In this document: piece after piece, positions 59,160 through 64,000 of the stretch | Layout of the letters: every line of letters begins with the position of its first letter | Position numbering within the stretch: position 1 is the first letter of the stretch | Source of the DNA: Calvatia gigantea | Lineage: Eukaryota > Basidiomycota > Agaricomycetes > Agaricales > Lycoperdaceae | Assembly: GCA_025093985.1 (NCBI GenBank) | Contig: JACAAK010000019.1 | Coordinates: forward strand, 1-64,000 | DNA: 64,000 bases | Reading direction: 5' to 3' | Notes under the pieces: generated by a model | The model's database searches: none | The model's input: the letters and a program-made list of their open reading frames with translations, nothing else | Told to the model about the DNA's origin: nothing | Position numbers and translations under genes: made by a program

Positions 59160-59785
59160 GGCACATCCCTAGTTGCTGATTTACTCGCTGGTATGAGCCA
59201 CAGGCCACCCAGCTCATCAAATGACCTGTGGGCTGACAATCCAGTACCACCGCAATCGTCCCCAGACCCAATCTCTTGCATTCCGGGTGTGAGCTCCCAG
59301 CAGCCACAGCCCTGCTACCAAACCCATGCCTCAACCCAGGCTTCTTCTGGGGAGGGCACATGCCAATGATATGCCACTGTACCAATCACGGCGCGGCCAC
59401 CATCAATAGCCTCCTTGAGTGGAACTGCCCGACCTTGGTCTCGCACTCCTGTTAGAATAAACGAAGACATCAACGAAGCCTCCTGAGTGGCACTAAGTGG
59501 CCTAGAGCAGGGATCACAATAAAGTGAAGATCGTAGTATTCGAGGTGTAACTTGACAAGGGATTGACCTTGGCAAGTACATAACTATATACTACATACAT
59601 TATTTACTATCAGTACTGGAACAAAACATATGGAATGTTCTGGAACAAAGGAGATGACATCATGAATGACATCATCATGGAGTAAACACGTCATGATGAC
59701 ACAATGTATGAGATGGATCTAAAAATAGTTCAAGGCACTGATTTACCACTTCTAACAACTCCCTCTCATGCATCCTCCCCCTCTC
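59160..59785 (+). pseudogene. LINE ORF1 5' fragment
   Basis: Sequence from the ORF1 start region, whose ATG is changed, to about position 330 of ORF1. It is interrupted by solo LTR D (59450-59757) and cut by the next LINE's poly(T) at 59786. Confidence 0.85.
59450..59757. repeat. Solo LTR, family D
   Basis: 308 bp, TGTTAGAATA ... CTTCTAACA, with an exact TSD ACTCC (59445-59449 and 59758-59762). The only copy in the window; the parent element is unknown. Confidence 0.88.
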
Positions 59786-60930
59786 TTTTTTTTTTTTTTT
59801 TTTTAAATCATGGCTTACGCCAATTTATAATGCGGTGCCCGATCGCAGTCCGCGTGTAGCTAAGTACAAATCCCCTAACTACAAAGTCCGATGAGTTAAG
59901 AGTAATCTACTGTTCAGCGACAATCCAACCCAACCCAAGTGCTAGCCCAGACCAGACCAGACCGCCCCTTACTTGTTAAATCCCCCGGTTGCCCAAAATG
60001 CCCATCACACTGAGGAAGACCCAGTTACCCAGGTCTTGTGGTGTACACCCAGTGATGCACCATCACTGTGCGACGGTGCTCTGATCATCCCTCAAGAGGC
60101 AGACCCAGCAGCAGCGGTGGCTGAGTGCCCTCAGGGGGACAGGTGTAGTCAGGAGAGCCAGCACAAGGAGCCTCCGCTTGGAGCCGCCTTACCCCCAACT
60201 TCCCAGATGAAAGGGTATCAGCCTAGTCCCAACCTAGGGCAACCCAGCAGGCAGGGTAGCAACTCGAAGCGCTGCCTAGACAGCGCCCAAGGAAGCAGCT
60301 GAGCAGGACAAACCTGCATCACCACCCAGGGACCCCACCCCCGTTATTTTATGCCTTCGCCCCCCCGTGAAGCCCCCAGCCAGGCCCAGGAAAGGAGCAC
60401 CACTAGCTGAGGCCAGAAGCACCCCCCAGGGACCCCACCCCTGTTGCCTTAAGACTTCTCCACCCAGTAGGCCAGAAGACCAGTGACCCCGCAAGGACCC
60501 CTCATGCGCACCAGCTCAGCTGATCCCAGCATCACCTGGTCTGAATGCAAAGGCCCCTGGGTTCGCATTCAGGAAGTCAATCAGCTCATGAATGGTCTGA
60601 GGAGGTCTGTCCAGTTCCCTCTTATGGTTGGGACACCTGACGAATATGTGATAGCACCCCTTGAGAGCGGTGCCACACAAGCAGCCAACGCCTTCATTAG
60701 GAAAGAATCGTATGTGGTACAACCTGATCAGAGCATGCCCTGTAACGGCATGCATGGCTCTTGCACATAGCAAGTTAGAGCCGCTAACATGAGGGAGCCA
60801 GGGCCCACCAGAAAGGTAGGTCGGCTTTCCTGGAATAGACGGATCTGCCCCAGAAGCAAGATCCATGTTGCTACACCCCTTATAGGAAGAGGTAGAGTAC
60901 AGCTGACACCATGACTCCAGAACATCATTG
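59786..60930 (-). mobile_element. 5'-truncated LINE S
   Basis: Poly(T) at 59786-59804, 3' UTR, and the ORF2 end (60516 to about 60930), including CLCGTALKGCYHIFVRC. It ends abruptly at 60930 against another LINE's 3' UTR. Confidence 0.88.
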
Positions 60931-63900
60931 TCCGATGAGTTAAGAGTAATCTACCTTTCACAAACAGCCCAACCAGCCCAAGCCATCTAGCCCAGCCTGA
61001 ACCAAGCCGCCCCCTACTGAATAAACCACTCTGGTCATCCGAAATGCCCATCACACTGAAGAAGACCCAGTTGCCCAGGTTTCGTGGTGTACACCCAGTG
61101 ACACATTGTCACACAGCAACGGTGCCCTGATCGTCTCTCAAGAGGCAGACTCAGCGGCAACGGTGGCCGAGTGCCCTCAGGGGGACAGGTGTAGTTAGGA
61201 GAGCCAGTGCAAGGAGCCCCCACTTGGAGCTGCCTTACCCCCGACTCCTCAAGTGAAAGGGTATCAGCCCAGTCCTGATCCAGAACAACACAGTAGGCAG
61301 GGTAGCAACTCGAAGTGCCGCCTAGACGGCGCCCAAGAAAGCAGCTTAGCAGGACGGACCCGCACTGCCACCCGGGGACCCCACCCCCGTTGTTAATGCC
61401 TTTGCCCCCCACGGAGCCTTCAACCAGGTCCAGGAAAGGAGAACCACCAGCCGAGGCCAGAAGCACCCCCCAGGGACCCCACCCCTGTTGCCTTACAACT
61501 TTTCCACCCAGTAGGCCCGAAGACCAGTGACCCCGCAGGAGCCCCCCGTGCGCGCCAGCTCAACTGATCCCAGTATCATCTGGTCTGAATGCAAACACCC
61601 CGGGGTTTGCATTCAGGAAGTCAATCAGCTCACAAATGGTCTGAGGAGGTCTGTCAAGCTCCCTCTTGTGGTTGGGACACCTGACAAATATGTGATAGCA
61701 CCCCTCGAGAGCAGCACCACACGAACAGCCAATACTTTCGGTAGGAAAGAATCGTACCCGGTACGACCCAATCAGAGCATAACCTGTGACAGCACGCACG
61801 GCCCTCGCACATAGCGAGTTAGAGCCGCTAACATGAGGGAGCCAAGGCCCACCAGAAAGGTAGGTTGGCTTTCCCAGAATAGATGGATCTGCCCCGGAAG
61901 CGAGATCCATGTTGCTATGCCCCTTGTACGAAGAGGTAGAGTACAGCTGATGCCATGACTCCAGAACATTGTCGACCGCCTCCTTGCACAGGCGGGCAAT
62001 AGAAGTGAACGGCCTCGGGCCATAAGCAACCTGAGGGAACGAGGTGACATGCCGGTGAACAGCATGGTGAAACTCCCACTTCTCGGAGGAAGGGACAGCG
62101 AGGAATTCAATGTGCCTCTGGGATCCCCGGAGAGCCATTGTTTAAGCGCCACACACACACCCTGGGACAGCATCTGCCCGGAGTGCATGGATGGATCAAC
62201 TGTGAGCTTCGCCGATGCAATAGAATTAGTGAAGACGCGTATGAGCCTGACTTCATCCTGCTTGAGGGCAAAATGAACACCAAGTGCAATGGCCATGAGC
62301 TCAGCATCAGGTGCTGTAACTCGGCCTGCCACGTGGGTGATCTCACAGAGACATTTGCATTGGCGATAGACATGGGCAGACGAGACTGCCTGGAACTTGC
62401 CATGAAGCGGAAGACTTGCGTCCGTTGCCATATGGACAATCCTGAGGTCCTCTCTGCACTCCCTAAGGCGCACATCAAGAGCATACATATGCGCGGGGTC
62501 GGTATTACCCTCCGCAGTGAGCTTCACCTCTATGAACAATACCTGGTCAGGGTGGCAGTCCATCAGGCGGTATCCGGGCCGATTAATTGAGGCCATAGGC
62601 TCAAATTCCTTGACAAGGTTTACCAGGTTGGAATCAGCCTGAATTAAGGAGCCTTTAGTCTTCTTGCGAGTCGCAGGGGACATAAGACCGATAGAGCGGG
62701 TATGCAGCTTAGCAGACCCAGAATACTCAGGGCTCATGAGAGCCCTAAGGGGGTGATTAGGCGACAGGGTCTTAATCCTGTAGTCTGACCTGACAGCAAG
62801 CTTCTGTATATGGAGCTGGATAGGTATGAGACCCGCGAATGACTCTACAGCCCCAGCAGGAGCAGTTTGGAATGCACCTGTAATCCACAGGGCTGCCCGT
62901 CTTTGCATGACATTCAGGCTCTTAAGGGCCGCCTTACAGCGGGAGCCCTTGAAAAACCAGAGTTTGAAGCTGTATGTCACAATGGGGACAACACACGACC
63001 AATAGAGGAGGCGCTTCTGCATAGGCCGCAAGCCCCTCGTAGAATTACCAAGCATCTTCATGGCTTTCACTGTAGAAAGTGCCTTGGTAGAGTAGTAGCG
63101 AATGTGTTCCTTGAAAGTAAGGGCACGGTCGAAGTAGAAACCCAAATACCTCCAATAGGGCTTGGGCCAGAGCGGTGTATCACCTGTGAACAGGGCAAAG
63201 CCCAGGTCAATTGGTGGATTATCATCCCCGTGCTTGTGGGAGAAGTGAAAAACCTCAGACTTGTCATGCTCAAGTACCAAGGTGAAGCACTCAAAGAGCC
63301 TGAATATAATACCATATACCTCCTTAGGAGCCACAAGGTTAGAGCCCCAGTCCTTAGACTGGGCAATGATGGTACCATCATCAACATATGACAGAAGGGT
63401 CGTCTCTAAGCGCGACACCTCCCTGTCGAAAAGCCACATTAGTGGAGCTATGTATAAGGCTGACAGGATGGGGGAGAGGGCAGAGCCCTGTCCTACCCCC
63501 ACATCCGATGGAAACAGCTCAGACTTGAAAGAATCCCAGCAATACTGGGTCTTCCATCCTACCAAGTAGTGCGCAAAGAACTCAACCAACTCAGGGGCAA
63601 ATCCTTGCTTGTGGAGTATAGCAACCAGCATGTCATGGTGCAATGATGGAAAGAACTGCGCTATGTCAAATGCCACAACACTAGTCCTGAGGCCCTTGGC
63701 CCAACCCGCTCTTATGATGTGGGTCAGCATCAGGCCAGCATCTTCAGTGGATTGTTGGATCACACCTCCAAGCTGATTAGGGTGAAAGACCCCAAATTTG
63801 ACAGAGTCAAACTGGAGTCTAGTCACGATCATTTTCTCAAACAGCTTACCCAGCATATTGAGAAGGACTATAGGCCGGAAGGCCTTGGGTGTAGAGTATG

Positions 63901-64000
63901 CAGGCTTACCTGGCTTAGGGATAATAACTGACATAGACTCTTTAAAATACTCTGGCCAGCAGCCTAGACGAATACAGGCACTAGCTAGACGTACAAAGAT
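60931..64000 (-). mobile_element. LINE R, runs off the right edge
   Basis: 3' UTR (60931-61559), lacking the tail and about the last 110-120 bp, then ORF2 to the window end. Confidence 0.9.
61560..64000 (-). pseudogene. LINE R ORF2: RT and RNase H, one frameshift
   Basis: From the window edge to about 62115 one frame is open, with AFDIAQFFPSLHHDM, GVGQGSALSPILSALY and the intact catalytic YVDD at 63377-63388. RNase H has TDASLPLHGKF and AELMAIALGVHF. A 1 bp deletion near 62115 shifts the frame; the rest (62138-61560) is open to PDDTGIS, with the Cys-His site CSCGAALEGCYHIFVRC. Besides this frameshift it is the best-preserved RT in the window. Confidence 0.9.

Overview
This window is a nested transposon graveyard in a eukaryotic genome, and I see no host gene in it. 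The organism is most likely a filamentous fungus, probably an Agaricomycete. That is inference: the elements are Ty3/gypsy chromoviruses with integrase chromodomains, Tad1-type LINEs with a CCHC ORF1 and an APE-RT-RNase H ORF2, and a Ty1/copia element, a mix typical of such fungi. Nearly all coding regions carry stops or frameshifts.

Left third. At 1-445 lies a partial LTR of family G. At 1373-10521 is gypsy element A (minus strand): gag, pol and an extra intact 605-codon third ORF between pol and the 3' LTR. It sits against a LINE fragment (10522-11430) whose 5' part is inverted. From 11431 to 34053 I read one very disrupted gypsy element, C1 (minus strand). It has been split by solo LTR E (12112-12519), complete gypsy B1 (12548-18888), solo LTR G (19793-28088, itself holding an unclassified 1.3 kb insert and complete gypsy B2 at 21702-28051), a LINE tail plus copia-type LTR H1 (30045-30726), copia-type LTR H2 (31200-31519) and a solo LTR of family A (33239-33843). 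Most of these junctions carry exact 5 bp target-site duplications (TSDs). Elements B1, B2 and C1 share a third ORF of about 330 codons, placed 6 nt after the pol stop. It is the most interesting protein family here, because I cannot assign it a function.

Middle. Gypsy C2 (plus strand, 34512-37655) is cut by LINE X. X's 3' half (37656-39957), the inverted second half of C2 (39958-41507) and X's 5' half (from 41508) show that the insertion was later split by an inversion. The 13 bp TSD survives as an inverted pair. X is in turn interrupted by a second LINE (42582-46731, 15 bp TSD) and then by a copia element (47481-49737).

Right third. The copia ORF is truncated by full-length LINE Y (49738-58094, minus strand), which holds a younger LINE Z (51372-52855, 14 bp TSD). 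From 58095 to the right edge are more LINE pieces in both orientations, a copia solo LTR (58821-59159), solo LTR D (59450-59757) and a long LINE ORF2 that runs off the window. LTR pairs of B1 and B2 differ almost only by CpG-to-TpG/CpA transitions, which suggests methylation- or RIP-like decay.
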